Shown one piece after another: positions 38,814 through 38,934 of a DNA stretch of 38,934 bases. Source of the DNA: Dysosmobacter sp. (GTDB lineage Bacteria > Bacillota > Clostridia > Oscillospirales > Oscillospiraceae); assembly GCA_026169195.1 (NCBI GenBank), contig JAPFEH010000082.1, positions 1-38,934 of the forward strand, read 5' to 3'. Position numbers and translations under genes: made by a program. Under the pieces are notes generated by a model. The model searched no databases and was not told the origin of the DNA. It worked only from the letters and a program-made list of their open reading frames with translations. How positions within the stretch are numbered: the stretch's first letter is position 1; each line of letters starts with the position of its first letter.

Positions 38814-38934
38814 CAGACAAGCAGAAAACCGCCTATGAATGGGCGAAGAGCCACCCAGACTACCGCTCCATCGCTGCGGGACATGCCCGGGAGCTGGCAG
38901 GGCTGGTGGATGAGTTGACAGCGGAGCTGAATGA
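38810..38934 (+). CDS. Unknown phage protein (3' end cut by window)
   Basis: An ATG at 38810, overlapping the preceding stop (ATGA) and preceded by GGAGGAGG, opens a frame with no stop before the window edge. The visible 41 residues begin MTDKQKTAYEWAKSHPDYRS and continue with charged helical sequence. No function can be given. Confidence 0.65.
   Translation, partial: MTDKQKTAYEWAKSHPDYRSIAAGHARELAGLVDELTAELN

Larger units (their letters stand above)
25561..38934. mobile_element. Left arm of an integrated temperate phage
   Basis: From the broken tRNA-Gly to the window edge the genes form a typical temperate Firmicute phage (siphovirus-like) left arm: integrase, accessory genes, repressor, divergent early promoter, Cro and excisionase-like proteins, and a replication module (DUF2800, DUF2815, DNA polymerase, SNF2 helicase). 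Genes in the early module are packed with ATGA overlaps. Structural and lysis genes are not reached. The left limit is placed at the anticodon core of tRNA-Gly; the right limit lies beyond the window. A phage-derived defective element cannot be excluded. Confidence 0.9.

Noticed and set aside
25561-38934. Integrative conjugative element instead of prophage, because of the lytic transglycosylase
   Set aside because: No relaxase, coupling protein or type IV secretion ATPase is visible, while DUF2800, DUF2815, family A polymerase and SNF2 helicase form a phage replication set. The right part lies outside the window, so a hybrid is not fully excluded.

Overview
The window reads as a chromosomal segment of a spore-forming, anaerobic-type Firmicute (class Clostridia, most likely Oscillospiraceae; the family is inferred from gene content and the moderately high GC of the third codon positions). 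About 25.5 kb is host chromosome and about 13.4 kb is the left arm of an integrated temperate phage that runs off the right edge.

Host part. Positions 1-3072 are the end of the large ribosomal protein operon (rpmJ, rpsM, rpsK, rpsD, rpoA, rplQ) closed by a strong terminator. Then come short transcription units, often convergent and sharing bidirectional hairpin terminators: two small uncharacterised genes and a NodB-type deacetylase; secG (minus); lexA with a good SOS box in its promoter; sigK, the late mother-cell sporulation sigma factor, in one uninterrupted piece; a GIY-YIG nuclease joined in frame to a PNPOx-like flavoprotein; a solute-binding lipoprotein, pgeF, a small membrane protein and secA (minus); a stand-alone 2-hydroxyacyl-CoA dehydratase/activase-related protein; a GNAT acetyltransferase and a beta-CASP nuclease; an RlmD/RlmCD-type methyltransferase and a YycI-like protein; murA, a YycJ-like metallohydrolase and rlmH; a phosphohexomutase, an Fe/Mn superoxide dismutase and a class C26 glutamine amidotransferase.

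Junction. At 25528-25570 the 5' half of a tRNA-Gly (anticodon TCC) gene, with a near-consensus promoter, stops inside the anticodon arm and passes into foreign DNA. The integrase gene lies just beyond. This is taken as the left attachment site.

Phage part. Leftward genes: tyrosine integrase, an ADP-ribosylglycohydrolase, an unknown protein and an XRE repressor with no self-cleaving peptidase domain. Rightward genes: a Cro-like protein, an XRE protein with a ribbon-helix-helix-like tail, an excisionase-like protein, two unknowns, DUF2800 (PD-(D/E)XK plus four-cysteine, Cas4/AddB-like), a 21-bp tandem repeat, DUF2815, a family A DNA polymerase with exonuclease domain, a membrane-anchored lytic transglycosylase, an unknown protein, an SNF2-type helicase, a zinc-ribbon microprotein, and a probable ThyX remnant.

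The most interesting candidate system is the lysis-lysogeny switch. A LexA box (28523-28536) overlaps a promoter that reads into a 46-residue ORF (28580-28720). The ORF is convergent with, and overlaps, the 3' end of the repressor gene, and its product resembles the C-terminal helical region of that repressor. This suggests an SOS-induced microprotein that inactivates a non-cleavable repressor, plus a possible antisense effect. The responsible host LexA is encoded in the same window with a matching box. All functional statements here are inference from sequence.
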